DNA of 64,000 nucleotides from Ypsolopha sequella. Its lineage: Eukaryota; Arthropoda; Insecta; Lepidoptera; Ypsolophidae. Both the position numbers and the translations under genes were made by a program. Where the stretch lies: NCBI GenBank assembly GCA_934047225.1, contig OW203992.1, forward strand, positions 12,575,501-12,639,500, written 5' to 3'. The notes under the pieces are model-generated. The model had not been told where the DNA came from, searched no databases, and saw only the letters and a list, made by a program, of their open reading frames with translations. Below are positions 33,359 to 44,077 of the stretch, in pieces (position 1 is the stretch's first letter; every line of letters starts with the position of its first letter).

Positions 33359-33860
33359 TTTAGGGTTCCGTGCCCAAACGCAAAACGGAGTCCTATTAAG
33401 GTAAAACGTCAGTCGTTTAGGGCAAAGTGCATAACTTAACTTTGTTTTTCTTGTTAATAAATAAAAAAATTAAAAGCATTTTGGTCTGTGGCAATTGACA
33501 CCAATAGTTCAGTATTTGTGAGGTTTATAAAGCATGAGTTTGAAATTTAATAGCAATTTAAGTAGGTTTCAAAAAGAGCATGACCAATTTTATTGTGTAT
33601 ACAATTTCAATATCTGTCTTTATAAAACTCACTAAAACTGAGCTATTGACGTCAATCGCTACAGACTAAAATGCTTTTAAATTTTTTATTTCTTAACAAG
33701 AAAAACAAAGCTAAGTTATACACTTTGAGCTAAGCGACTGACGTTTAATCTTAATGTCACTTTGCTGTCTGTCTGCCAATCTGTCTGTCTGTTTGTCTGT
33801 CTGTCAGTCTGTCTGTTTGACTGTCTATCCGTTTTTCCGTATGACACGGCTTTCTACTTC
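33359..33860 (+). repeat. dispersed repeat split by a long fold-back element
   Basis: Starts TAGGGTTCCGTGCCCAAACG and resumes after 33,757 with CTTTGCTGTCTGTCTGCC and a (GTCT)n run. This is the order expected for the ACCGGCC/GGGTTCCGTACC family end interrupted in the middle. Confidence 0.6.
33392..33757. mobile_element. fold-back element with about 130-bp inverted arms
   Basis: 33,392-33,532 and 33,618-33,757 are inverted copies at high but imperfect identity, through AAACGTCAGTCGTTTAG, TTTGTTTTTCTTGTTAA, AAAAGCATTTTGGTCTG and GGTTTATAAAG and their complements. The spacer is about 85 bp. It lies inside the dispersed repeat at 33,359-33,860. Confidence 0.8.
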
Positions 33861-34283
33861 GAGACGGAATGAGCTTAAATTTTTGATATTTTGTGTAGAA
33901 TGTTGACCCAAAATAGAATTTTGAATTCGAAATTCGATTAAACCGACCGTATTATATGTCTAAACGGATGTAGTGGGTCGTATCTAAACTTATTGCATGC
34001 TCTGTTACTGCTGTCAGTTGGCATAAGTCAACAATAATCCTAAGTTAGTGTTTAAGCTGTTATTAATAATAATTTAGACTTAGTTCAGCTGCATTTACTG
34101 TGAGAAGAATTAGACGATTAATTGATGTATCCATAGCATCACTTGTGTATTTAGTTACTTTCATGAAAGTGCTGAAATAGAAGCTGTTGAATAAAATTAT
34201 TCAGAAAAGAGCTATTAAGGCTATAACTTAAAATGTGTCGTGAGTTACTCAGAGAAAAATTCAAAGAAATAGGAATCCTAACT
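33861..34283. other. no gene seen
   Basis: Unassigned A+T-rich sequence following the (GTCT)n tract. Confidence 0.4.
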
Positions 34284-34602
34284 GTAACTCTTCGACCAAA
34301 ATAAAATAAATGGACGGGCCATAGCGTACAGATTTTTGAAGACTGTAAAGTGAGCGCCGGCTGTCACTTCATCTCTTTCTCTGTCTGTTAGAAGAGTGAC
34401 GCGTACGCTTATTATTACATGCCATCCAAATAACTGACGAAAAAATACCTTCTTGTGCATTTACAAAGTGCAAAAAGCAAAATAAACATAAAAATAAAAA
34501 TTAGGTATTGAAGTATATATCCAATTGCTTAGACTCGTTATGAGTGAGCAAATTGTAAAGACAAGGCCCGTCCATTCATTTGTTTTGGTCGAAGCTGTAA
34601 CT
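34284..34602. mobile_element. 319-bp inverted-repeat element (MITE)
   Basis: The left end GTAACTCTTCGACCAAAATA with ATGGACGGGCC pairs with GGCCCGTCCATTCATTTG and TTTTGGTCGAAGC at the right, arms about 37 bp with a few mismatches. Non-coding. Confidence 0.7.
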
Positions 34603-35357
34603 AGAAAATTTATATATAAAACCATTCTTTATGCCGGAAAAAACACCACTGTACTTCCACGGCAAGTCTCTTTATTATAGATACTAGAAATAAACATAAA
34701 CTTGCTGCTCTAGAATTGAGACTCTACAAGAAAAGCTCTTTCTTTGTTGGTCTCATTATATTTATAATAAAATACCAAAGGAAATACTGGGTTTATCAGA
34801 CAACAAATTATAAAAGCATGTTTAGAAAAGTCTTTACAAGAAAGCTTACAATATTAGCGAATATTTAGAAGCAAAAAATGTTGTTAATTTATGAAAACTA
34901 AACTATTGTGTATCCTTACTTATTGTAAAAAGATTACAACCAAACTATTTGGCCCGATTACAAACCAAAAAGGGACACAATATTCTGATAAGTTAATTAG
35001 CATAATTTATTATTCATTACATATTTAAAAAGTAATAGAAAATACAAATAACATATACAAATACATATTTGGTGTTTTATAATTTAATTTGTCACACTTG
35101 AATCACTTGATAATGACGCTGGATCTCTAGTGCCGTCATTGTCACTGGCGTGAAAATAAATAGTATCGAAAAACTATAAATTTACCAATTCGAAACTATG
35201 TATAACAAATATATGAATTTTTGAATTAATATCTAGAAAAAAAGTTCATATATTGTGATATTTGATCGACACGTACATTCAATTATAAGGCGAATATTTA
35301 AAAACGAATGCCCATGCCTTCGTCAGCGTGGATTTCGGATATAAACTAGAATCAGGT
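34603..35357. other. no gene seen; Helitron-like fragment abuts the BEL element
   Basis: Mostly A+T-rich. 35,305-35,345 (CCTTCGTCAGCGTGGATTTC) is text I associate with lepidopteran dispersed repeats. The BEL element inserted just beyond it. Confidence 0.4.
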
Positions 35358-35773
35358 TGTAACCGCGAGGTTACAGGAATGCAGAGCTGATGGGATTTGA
35401 GGGTTGACACTGGAGAATTGTGGGTAAACTGACTGACCTTTGATGGATGGATGGGCCGACGTATGCGCCGCGTGACGTCCCTCCTTGTTGGGCTGATGGA
35501 GCTGGCGCCTTGGGCAGGAATGTGCAGGATTGTCTTGGAGTAATGTGAACACAACACTGGTATATAACGTGAACACAACACTGGTAGGTATGCGATAGTG
35601 TTTGTGTTGGCGGCGCGAGTGCGGTACACGTGTGGTTCGGACGATGTCCCGCGCGGAAGAGAGTGAACGAGCGGCGCCCAGCGCGCGAGTCGATTGTGTC
35701 GCGAGGTGGCGCCAGCGCTGCGCCGCGAAATTAGTCATGCACATGCGCGAACGTCACGCTGGTGGCGTGAACA
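35358..35773 (-). repeat. BEL 3' LTR
   Basis: 416 bp, TG...CA bounded, offset 8,304 from the 5' LTR. The pol frame terminates inside it at 35,731. No clean purine run abuts it on the coding strand: the adjacent bases are a C-run, and the nearest purine stretch, AAGAGGAG, is about 25 bases inward. Confidence 0.92.
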
Positions 35774-36364
35774 TCCTGGGGGGGCCGGGGCTGCGACTCC
35801 TCTTGAGCTGAATCCAACGGCAGCCTGGCTATCTTGAACACAGGTCGTCGCAGATTTCCATGGGCTGTGTCCAGATCCACAACTCGGATCACTCCATCCT
35901 TGCCAGGTATCGTGCGGAGAATTCTCCCCAACTTCCATTGGAGCGGAGGCAGGTCATCCTCTTTGATGAGGACCAGTTCACCCACTTGAGGAGGGGAAGA
36001 AGGGGAGAGCCATTTGGAGCGGGTTTGCAGGGTATGGAGGTAGGATCTGGACCAGAGAGTCCAAAAGCGCTGAGAGAGCGCTTGAATGAGTTGAAAGCGT
36101 TTAAGAGCAGATATGGGTCTGTCGTCAAAAGACTGCTCAGGTAGAGCGGTGAGCGGACGACCAATAATGAAATGTCCGGCCGTGAGAGGTTCAAAGTCCG
36201 TAGGGTCGGATGAAATTGGGCAGAGGGGTCTTGAGTTGAGTACAGCCTCAATTCGAGCCAAAAGGGTAGAGAATTCCTCAAAAGTGAGGTGCTGTTCACC
36301 TATCACGCGATAAAGTAGTTGCTTGGTGGATTTTACGTTTATTTCGTGCAGAGCGCCGAACCAA
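35731..36364 (-). pseudogene. pol: BEL Pol, C-terminal part (integrase end plus DUF5641-like tail)
   Basis: This is the downstream piece of pol beyond the LINE. It opens with GALHEINVKS, whose Glu corresponds to the third catalytic residue of the integrase triad in BEL elements. It continues through LTFEEFSTLL and IEAVLNSRPL, then GHFIIGRP, RFWTLWSRSYL and VGELVLIKEDDLPPLQWKLG, the conserved tail region of BEL/Pao integrases (DUF5641 by memory). The reading frame equals that of the upstream pol piece once the 894-bp insertion plus duplication is discounted. The last codons lie inside the LTR. It is separated from its own start and is not translated as part of Pol in this copy. Confidence 0.88.
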
Positions 36365-37252
36365 CCGCACATTGATAGCATTTCAAAAAAGTCTGCAAAG
36401 ATGTTAGGGTTTGTTAAACGCAACAGCAGAGGGTTTCGTTCTTCTTGGACGAAAATACTCTTGTACAACGCACTAGTACGAAGTCATCTTGAATACGCAA
36501 GTTCAGTTTGGAGTCCATTTTATGCTGTTGACTCACAACGTCTAGAAAGCATTCAGCGCTCGTTCACGAGGTACCTTGCTTTTGTATCTCCTGGTATGTC
36601 TCACAGACGTCCGTATGATGAACGGTTGAAACAATTTAAAATGTTATCACTTCGTGACCGCAGAATTCTGCGTGATATGTCTTTTCTGCATAAAATTGCC
36701 AATGGAGTAGCTGAGTGCCCTTGTCTGTTGAATAGGTTGTCTGTGTCGATCCCCTACAATATGCCAAGAAAAGCCATTTCAAAGTTGTTTTCCTATCCAG
36801 CTTGTAAATCAAACCTTGGTCTTAACTCGCCTATGACAAGAATTATGAGAGAATACAATAGTTTGAACGAAACCATAACAGATCTAGATGTATTCCATCA
36901 ATCTTTCTTTGTGTTTAAGTCTCATATAATAATGTATTTTTGTATTCAGTAGGTAGTAGCTTTCAATTTGTTAATATTTAATTAGCTTCCTTAGGTTAAG
37001 GTTTAATTTAGTATATTTAGTTTTTAGTTAGGTAATTTTAGTTTGTAGTTTTTTTTTTATTTGTTTGTAAACTATGTATTTTTCCTTTTTGTAGTGTGAT
37101 GATATACCCCTTTTTGTTTATAATTACTTGGCAAATGTTGTGTTTACCTATAAGTGGCGCATGTATCAGAATATTTACAAAAATGTAAGCTCTTTTAAGT
37201 GTAACAATAATTGTGCTGTTGGTGTACCTTTTTTAAATAAATAAATAAATAA
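36365..37252 (+). mobile_element. 5'-truncated LINE (jockey/CR1-like) inserted in BEL pol
   Basis: The insertion carries the last 195 or so codons of a LINE reverse transcriptase (36,365-36,952): HIDSISKKSAKMLGF, LLYNALVRSHLEYASSVWSP and SQRLESIQRSFTRYL are typical of the thumb/C-terminal region in jockey- and CR1-type elements. About 300 bases of 3' UTR follow, ending in (AAAT)n. The host sequence AACCAA is present at both junctions (36,359-36,364 and 37,253-37,258), a short target duplication. Opposite orientation to the BEL element. No catalytic RT motifs remain. Confidence 0.88.
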
Positions 37253-40200
37253 AACCAAGGCCCTTTAGGCGGGTTCAGTAACCAAGTTATGTGCTGATTC
37301 GCGAGCTTGTGAGTGATTGCATCATTGTTTGACCTGAGGAAGTTCTGAACTTCAATGAGCTGATTTCTAGCACCTACATAGTTTGTGCCGCAGTCTGAGC
37401 GAATGAGAACTGGAGTACCGCGACGTGAGATAAAACGTTGCAATGCCGCAAAGAACGCTTCCGTTGTGAGTGCAGAGACTGGTTCCAAATGAACCGCCTT
37501 TGTTGCGAGGCAAACGAAAATACAAAAATACGCCTTTATGAGTTTCGCGTTCCGCAACGTGCTGGATTTAACGAAGAAGTGGCCAGCAAAGTCCGTCGTG
37601 ACGTGACTAAAAACTGGCTGAGGAGTAACTCTGTCTACTGGAAGATCAGCCATGAGCGGAGCCTTAGGCTGAGCGCGGCACCGGAAACATCTAATACATT
37701 TAAACACGCGGTGTCTAATAATACGACGAGCGGACAGAATCCAGTACTGCTGGCGTAATATGGCGTGTAATGTGTCAGCTCCAGGGTGGCAGTGTATTTT
37801 GTGATAATGGTCTATGATGAGATCTACGAGCGGACTTGAGCTGGGTAGAATGAGTGGGTGTTGAGCGTCATACCTAATTGACGCGTGAGAGAGACGACCA
37901 CCGACTCTCAAGAGGCCGTCCTTTATGAAGGGCGAGAGACGCTGGAGCCGAACGGGACAAACCTTATCAGTCTGGATACGATTAATGTCTTCAGCAAACT
38001 CATTGTGCTGAACAGAGCGGACCCAGTGCAACAGAGCGTCCCTGCGTTCATTAGCTGTCAACGGACCAGAGCGCCGTGCATCTGGGCTGTGCCGACAATT
38101 GAATATGAACCTTTGAATACAAGCCGTCACTCCGACGAGCTTGTCAAGTGAGCTGTAGCGAGTGAGCAAGTCCAGATCGATATCTGGGACTGCTATGTGT
38201 GCTGGTACCTTTTTGGGCTTAAGGCCTGGGAGAGCATGATGGCCTAGAGCGGGTGGCATCTTGGGCCAAGTGCAGGTAGGTTCTTTGAGCCAACTGGGTG
38301 ACCACCAAAGGTCATGAAGTGACAGAGACTGGGCAGACATGCCTCTGCTTGCACAGTCAGCAGGGTTGAGGTTCGTGGGCACATGCCTCCACGTATTGCT
38401 AGTTGAAGTAGCTGTGATCTTAGCCACTCGATTGGCCTCGAAAGTCTGTAATCGGTGAGGTGGGGTATTGAGCCATGCCAACACTATTGTGCTATCTGAC
38501 CAGCATGTGTGTGTTTGAATGGGTATATGAGCTGACAGTTGGGCTGACACTCGAGTCATGAGCTGAGATAAAAGAGTCGCGGCTGACAACTCCAATTTCG
38601 GGATTGAGAGGCGAGTCTTAATGGGTGCGACCTTGGACTTGCCAATGATTAGGTGTACATTGACATGTCCAGTGGTATTGCGCTCATGAAGGTAGATAAC
38701 GGCACCAAAGCCAGCCTCTGATGCGTCCGCGAACCTGTGAAGTGAGTAAGTAGACGTGGGCTTATACTTACAAATGTGTCGAGGTAAACGGAGGTTTGAG
38801 AGCTGAGGAAGATCCTCTGAGATGTGTTGCCACTCTGTGTGGACTTCTTCAGGGATAGGCTCATCCCATCCTATTTTCAGAAGCCAAAGCTTCTGCAGAA
38901 GAATCTTTGCGCGGAAGATGACTGGAGTAACCCAGCCATTGGGGTCATAGAGAGTTGCTACTGTACTGAGAATGGAGCGCTTTGTGACTTGAGCATGAGT
39001 GGGCAGAGAAATGCGATAAGTGAACTCATCAGTTTGAGGAATCCACTGTATTCCCAGAACCTTAATGGAATTAGAGTCGGGACTGAAGTCAAAGTCCTTG
39101 GGCATGTCGCACTGGTCATCTGGGAACCGTTTAAGGAGCTGAGGCGAGTTGGAGGTCCATTTACTGAGCTGGAAGCCACCTAGGGCGAGTAACTCGATCA
39201 GATCGTTTTGGAGCGACTGAGCAGATTTCACAGAATCTGCACCTGAGAGAATGTCGTCCACAAATATTGATTTGCGGAGGATCTGAGCAGCGTGGGGGTA
39301 GCGATGACCTTCGTCATCAGCCAATTGGAGTAAAGTGCGGATGGCATGGTATGGGCTGGACCTTAATCCATATGTGACGGTATTAAGGGCATACGTGAGC
39401 AGGGGCTGGTCGGGTGAAGACCGCCAGAGAATGAGTTGAAAAGGTCTTTGCTCTGGGTGAATGAGGATATTTCTGAACATCATTCGGATGTCAGTGCTGA
39501 AAACTTGTGAGTGGATCCTGAAGGACATGATAATGTCAACAATATCTTGTTGAAGAGCTGGACCTGTATGAAGACAATCATTTAAATTGACGCCATTTGA
39601 GCTTTTACAACTTCCGTCAAAGACGCAGCGTAACTTTTCTGATCCTGGCTTAAATATCCCATGATGTGGGATATAGAAATGGGATTTATGAGCAAAGGTA
39701 TTGGGGTGACACGGCGACATATGTCCCAATTTTATGTAATCTGACATGAACTCTACGTATTTCGAGCGGAAGGGCGGGTTCGCTAGCAGCTTCTTCTCTA
39801 AATTGAGAAACCTGCGTAGCGCAATAGCATGAGTGGAACCTAATGTCGGCGCGTTGTGCAGAAAGGGCAGTGTAACCATATATTGACCTGATGGTTCACG
39901 AGTAGTTGTAGTGCGGAAAATGTCCTCACACTGATACTCTAATGGGCTGGTATGCTTGTAGGTTTGGGGTTCCTCGGATTCCCAAAACCTCTCAAGACTT
40001 TTGTGAATGTCATGAGTGGAATGCTCTGAGTCCGTGTGAGAGCCGACAATGTGAACTGAATTGACCTGATTCGTGGGTGAGGTGTGTAAACTTTCGAAAG
40101 GTCCTATCAATGTAAAATCGAATATCGTGCCGAAGGCTATGGGCTTGCCAGGGCCGAGCGAAACCTTGGTTCCGTCTAACACTTGACCAAGAACGTCAGA

Positions 40201-40746
40201 TCCTAGTATTAGATCAACCGGAGCTGGTGTGTGATATTCTCGATCAGCAAGAGGAATCGGTGGGTGACCTGTTAACTGAGCGAGATCTGGAACCTTTTCT
40301 AACGGTAGGTACCCAGTTACGTTCTTCAATATATGAGCTGTGGCCGTGATCGTAGGTGTGTCACGGTGTGTAGGTCGGCATACAATTGTGATTGATGCCT
40401 TTGAGTTTTGTGTGTGCTGATTTCCAACTCCTGCGATTTTTAGAGATGTATGTTTTAATGGTAAATTTAAAATTCTGGCCATGCGCTGAGAACAAAGAGT
40501 CAGCATACTTCCACAGTCTAACAGGGCTCGTGCTGAGTGAAATTGACCATGTACGTCTGCTATTTTAAGTGAGACGGTTGGCAACAAAATTGGTGTGTTA
40601 GTGACGTTCACTACACGTTGTGCGGAGTTACAGGAATTCTCTGTTGGAGTTGAAGTCATTGAGTGAAAATGAGCTGAGTGTGTATGTGATGAGTGTGCTG
40701 AGTGCTGGTCGTCCTCGCCTTCATAGTGCTCTGTTATTGTAGGTAG
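37253..40746 (-). pseudogene. pol: BEL Pol, main part (protease-RT-RNase H-integrase), truncated by LINE
   Basis: Would encode the element's enzymes. Numbering from the first Met (40,659): protease-like LLDCGS at 46-51; RT with FSTDIRMMF (Asp390) and FVDD 466-469 in place of YxDD; RNase H ADAS (644), E690, WSDS (722) and PADCASR (768); integrase HHCC (H951/H958/C988/C991); catalytic D1023 (TTDFAG) and D1089 (SDCG). After PKGPWF the frame enters LINE tail sequence and stops at 37,195, before the third catalytic residue. Upstream, the frame is open all the way to the gag UGA. Family residues from memory fit BEL/Pao (DUF1758, Peptidase_A17-like). Confidence 0.9.
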
Positions 40747-40755
40747 TCATTGTTG
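40741..40755 (-). other. putative stop-codon readthrough site between gag and pol
   Basis: The coding strand reads CAA CAA TGA CTA CCT. Gag and pol are in the same frame with this single UGA between them, and the 29 codons between the UGA and the first pol Met are all sense. UGA followed by CUA is the well-known efficient readthrough context, and a CAA codon before the stop is found in several viral readthrough sites. Either true readthrough or a single mutation to UGA would give this sequence. Confidence 0.65.
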
Positions 40756-42366
40756 CCTACCTACCCGAGACCTACTTGGCGATCGCGATTGAGTGGGCGG
40801 GTTGGGACGGGACGTGTATGCCTGTGTTGCATGTGCCGAATGGTATTGAGGCTCATGCGCTGAGCGCTGTCTGGGCTGCTCACGTAGAGACGGAGGCAGC
40901 AAATGAGCAGATGAGCGTGTCGGAGACATGGCCCCATGGCGATGCAATGAAGTGTGGTGGTCAGTCCGCCCACACTCCTTGCATGCCCGTGTAGACCTGC
41001 ACTCGTTCTCATAATGAGGACCCAAACAGCGTCGGCACCGGTTGCGTGAGTTCACAAAATCCCACCGACCTTGAACCGGTTGGTTATTAAATTCTGGGCA
41101 GGCGATGAGTTTGTGTCCCCTATTCCTGCAGTATGGGCATGGCATACCACCAGTAGGGGAAGAAGGTTGAGCCGAATAATTCTGTTGGCGAGTGGGTGAT
41201 GGGGATGATTGGGCCGAGTAAACTAGCTGACGAGCGGATGATGAGGACGGTTGGGCCGAGTAGGTTAGGGCGTCACCGAATGCCAAGAACGGCCTATGGG
41301 GAGCAGGTTGAGGACAGCGATATTCTTGCCGGCTCCTAAGCGGAGCTATGGGGCGGAATTCTCGAGTAGCCGTATAAGGCTGACGGGAACCTCGAGTGGG
41401 CTGAACCAGCTGATTGAGCTGAGCGAGCCTTCCTGAAGGGCCGAGCCGTGCTGATGAATGAGCATCCTGTGACGCAAGGGACGAAGACTCATTCTCTTTG
41501 CAGCGCGCGTGCTCTTCCAAGAACTCAATGAGGTTCTTGAGCGTGGGCAGAGTTGCGCGAGATCCGTACTTCCGCTCGAAAAGAGTGCGGAGCTCGCCTT
41601 GTAGTTTTCGCACCACCATGGACACGAAAACATAGTCAGAATCTTTCATGGGCAGATCGAGGTTGCGGAGAGCGCTTTGCGCTGAGATAAGCGGAATTAA
41701 GAACGATGTGCGGATATCCGAACGCATGTGGATGTGCGGAAGGTTCATGATAATGTCCACAAATCGGTCAATGAGTACGCGACGATTGTCGTAACGCTTG
41801 GTAAGAATTTCCATGGCTATGGGATAATTCTCGTTGGTAGGGTAGAGGTGTTTCACCATTTCATGTGCCTCACCCTTTAGGGCACCTAACAAATAATGCA
41901 GCTTGACAGCATCCGAGACTGTGGCCATCTCACTGATGAGGCTCCTAAAAACGGCAATAAATGAGGGCCATTCTTCAACGTTCGAATGAAACTCCGGTAT
42001 GGGTATTTTTGGTAGAACACCAACGGGTGTACCTGAGCTGAGGGGTTGCGTCTTGTCCGGAAGAGCTGATTTTTCTTTCAGTTTTTCGAATGCCACTAGG
42101 ATAGCATCATAGTTGCTAAGTGCCGACTGAAAATTTTTTGTGTAGGTTGCCTCAGTTTCGTCGGACAAATCCTCATCGTCAAGGATCTCATAATATACGT
42201 CCTCTAACTTAGTTTTAACGCTTTGTATGTTTGCGTAACGAGCGGTGAAGTCCGCCACAGAATATGTTTTTCTGTCGCCTGCCTCGACCGCCGCACCAAT
42301 CTCCTTGAACAAAACTATCGCCTTTACGGCCTCACGAAACATCGCGGCTTGTGATTTCGAAGGCAT
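40747..42366 (-). CDS. gag: BEL/Pao Gag polyprotein
   Basis: 539 residues starting at ATG (42,364-42,366). The N-terminal half contains IPIPEFHSNVEEWPSFIAVF and LHYLLGALKGEA, typical of the DUF1759 capsid region of BEL/Pao Gag (memory). The C-terminus has three zinc-binding motifs: C410-x2-C-x4-H-x4-C423, C444-x2-C-x3-H-x4-C456 and a CCHH-like motif at 462-475. These are followed by a Ser/Arg/His-rich tail ending VGRQQ. Between about residues 370 and 405 the phrase YSAQ(P/S)S is repeated. No internal stop; the frame closes at the UGA described separately. Confidence 0.9.
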   Translation of the reverse strand: MPSKSQAAMFREAVKAIVLFKEIGAAVEAGDRKTYSVADFTARYANIQSVKTKLEDVYYEILDDEDLSDETEATYTKNFQSALSNYDAILVAFEKLKEKSALPDKTQPLSSGTPVGVLPKIPIPEFHSNVEEWPSFIAVFRSLISEMATVSDAVKLHYLLGALKGEAHEMVKHLYPTNENYPIAMEILTKRYDNRRVLIDRFVDIIMNLPHIHMRSDIRTSFLIPLISAQSALRNLDLPMKDSDYVFVSMVVRKLQGELRTLFERKYGSRATLPTLKNLIEFLEEHARCKENESSSLASQDAHSSARLGPSGRLAQLNQLVQPTRGSRQPYTATREFRPIAPLRSRQEYRCPQPAPHRPFLAFGDALTYSAQPSSSSARQLVYSAQSSPSPTRQQNYSAQPSSPTGGMPCPYCRNRGHKLIACPEFNNQPVQGRWDFVNSRNRCRRCLGPHYENECRSTRACKECGRTDHHTSLHRHGAMSPTRSSAHLLPPSLREQPRQRSAHEPQYHSAHATQAYTSRPNPPTQSRSPSRSRVGRQQ

Positions 42367-43661
42367 CTTAATCTTGTTAAAGTAGGTGGTTGATTACTAA
42401 GATAAAATACACAACGAGTTTGAGCTGAACTATAAGAGCGGACGTACAACTAAAATAATTGATGAGATAGATGAATAGAGCTGAGATACTTGCGCGGATG
42501 AAGTAACAATGACTATGTTCAAACGGAACACGGAACACTTAAATAAACACGACAGAGAAAAAAAAAAAAAATTTTTTTTTTTAAACAACCTGTATATGAG
42601 CTGATAAACCAACGTGGAACACCCTATATGTGTACCATAAACAATAAGAGCAGCGACGAGAAGAAAAAAAAAAAATTTTTTTACTATATTTCTGCTATAT
42701 GCACCCGGTCAAAAAGCAGGCAATAACACGATAAAACCGTCCGGCAAACTATTATTGTGACACGAGATTACCGCAACACAAAATATCGAAAAGGGCTGAT
42801 GAACTTGTTTACTTTTATGTTATTTGCCCTGAAATCATGTGCCGACAATACGCGTTAGTTCTTCCTTACACGATGGTACATTTACAACAAAAACAAATTC
42901 TATTTATAGAACCAGATACCTACCTACTTCTTTGAGTGCGTAAACAAACAAAGAATGTATTTACCTGGCCGAAATCGGTTCTAAATGAGTGGACAATCCA
43001 ATGATGCAAATCAAGCTTTGGTAATACGTAACGTAATAACGTTATATTATAATGTATACGTATGTACTCAACATACGTAACTTATGTATATATGTAACGT
43101 ATGTAAGTGCACGAAATAAAGCGAATTTATACTCGCACCAAAAAAATATCTCGCAAGATACGAAAACTATCTTTGACAATGGGCAGATTTACACCTCTCC
43201 GCGGGCAAAAATTGGGTAAAAATAGGTAAATTGGGTCGGGTCGGGTCGAGGGGTTTAATAAAGAAATATAGTGGACTGTAATAAACAATTGGGCTGAATG
43301 GATATAATTATATTATCTGAGCTGAATAATAATAATAAACGGGATGAAAGTGGGTTTATTGTGTGGCGGGGGCGGGGGGGGCCGGTTCTATACAGATAAA
43401 TGGAATGTTCTAGGCGGCGCGAACGCAGTAATCACCTACCCGAAACAGGTATTCTCAAGATCACAAAATGTTTTTTGCCGGAAAGAGGGCCGGGAAGGGG
43501 CCAAAATATGTAACCGGGTGAAAATGGACTGTAGTAAATCGACGGGGGCTGGTTCAAACAAAGTTACGGGCCGGCGGGGGGGAGGCGGGGGGTGATATAA
43601 ACCAAAAATTTTCCGCTCGACGGACCAAAATTTTTCGTAAACGGTCTCGAAGGATCAAAAA
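42367..43661 (-). other. BEL 5' leader
   Basis: A 1.3-kb untranslated region between the primer-binding site and gag. It holds two A-run/T-run tracts (about 42,557-42,583 and 42,663-42,682). Several G-runs lie on the plus strand (GGGTCGGGTCGGGTCGAGGGG near 43,233, GGGGGCGGGGGGGG near 43,367 and GGGGGGGAGGCGGGGGG near 43,577), appearing as C-runs in the element RNA. No credible gene. Confidence 0.7.
43642..43657 (-). other. BEL candidate primer-binding site
   Basis: Four bases inside the 5' LTR the coding strand reads TGATCCTTCGAGACCG. A similar phrase, TGGTCCGTCGAGCGG, lies about 30 bases further in. Which is used, and which tRNA pairs, is not resolved. Confidence 0.45.
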
Positions 43662-44077
43662 TGTAACCGCGAGGTTACAGGAATGCAGAGCTGATGGGAT
43701 TTGAGGGTTGACACTGGAGAATTGTGGGTAAACTGACTGACCTTTGATGGATGGATGGGCCGACGTATGCGCCGCGTGACGTCCCTCCTTGTTGGGCTGA
43801 TGGAGCTGGCGCCTTGGGCAGGAATGTGCAGGATTGTCTTGGAGTAATGTGAACACAACACTGGTATATAACGTGAACACAACACTGGTAGGTATGCGAT
43901 ATTGTTTGTGTTGGCGGCGCGAGTGCGGTACACGTGTGGTTCGGACGATGTCCCGCGCGGAAGAGAGTGAACGAGCGGCGCCCAGCGCGCGAGTCGATTG
44001 TGTCACGAGGTGGCGCCAGCGCTGCGCCGCGAAATTAGTCATGCACATGCGCGAACGTCACGCTGGTGGCGTGAACA
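43662..44077 (-). repeat. BEL 5' LTR
   Basis: Matches 35,358-35,773 except for two visible substitutions. Followed by the CAGGT target duplication. Contains a tandem pair of the phrase GTGAACACAACACTGGTA. Confidence 0.92.

Larger units (their letters stand above)
35358..44077 (-). mobile_element. BEL/Pao LTR retrotransposon interrupted by a LINE
   Basis: An 8,720-bp interval on the minus strand with 416-bp LTRs (TGTAACC...GTGAACA) and a 5-bp CAGGT target duplication (35,353-35,357 and 44,078-44,082). Coding order is 5' LTR, leader, gag, in-frame UGA, pol. Pol is cut by an 888-bp LINE insertion (36,365-37,252, opposite strand). The two LTRs differ at two positions that I can see (near 35,609/43,913 and 35,700/44,004), so it is older than the Gypsy copy. 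This copy cannot make intact integrase. Confidence 0.93.

Noticed and set aside
36323..36364. Extension of the LINE frame upstream of 36,365
   Set aside because: This part is antisense of BEL integrase; the LINE begins at the AACCAA junction.
43554..44048. Minus frame of 164 codons across the BEL 5' LTR
   Set aside because: It lies in the LTR and leader; the similar frame in the 3' LTR is kept only by LTR identity.
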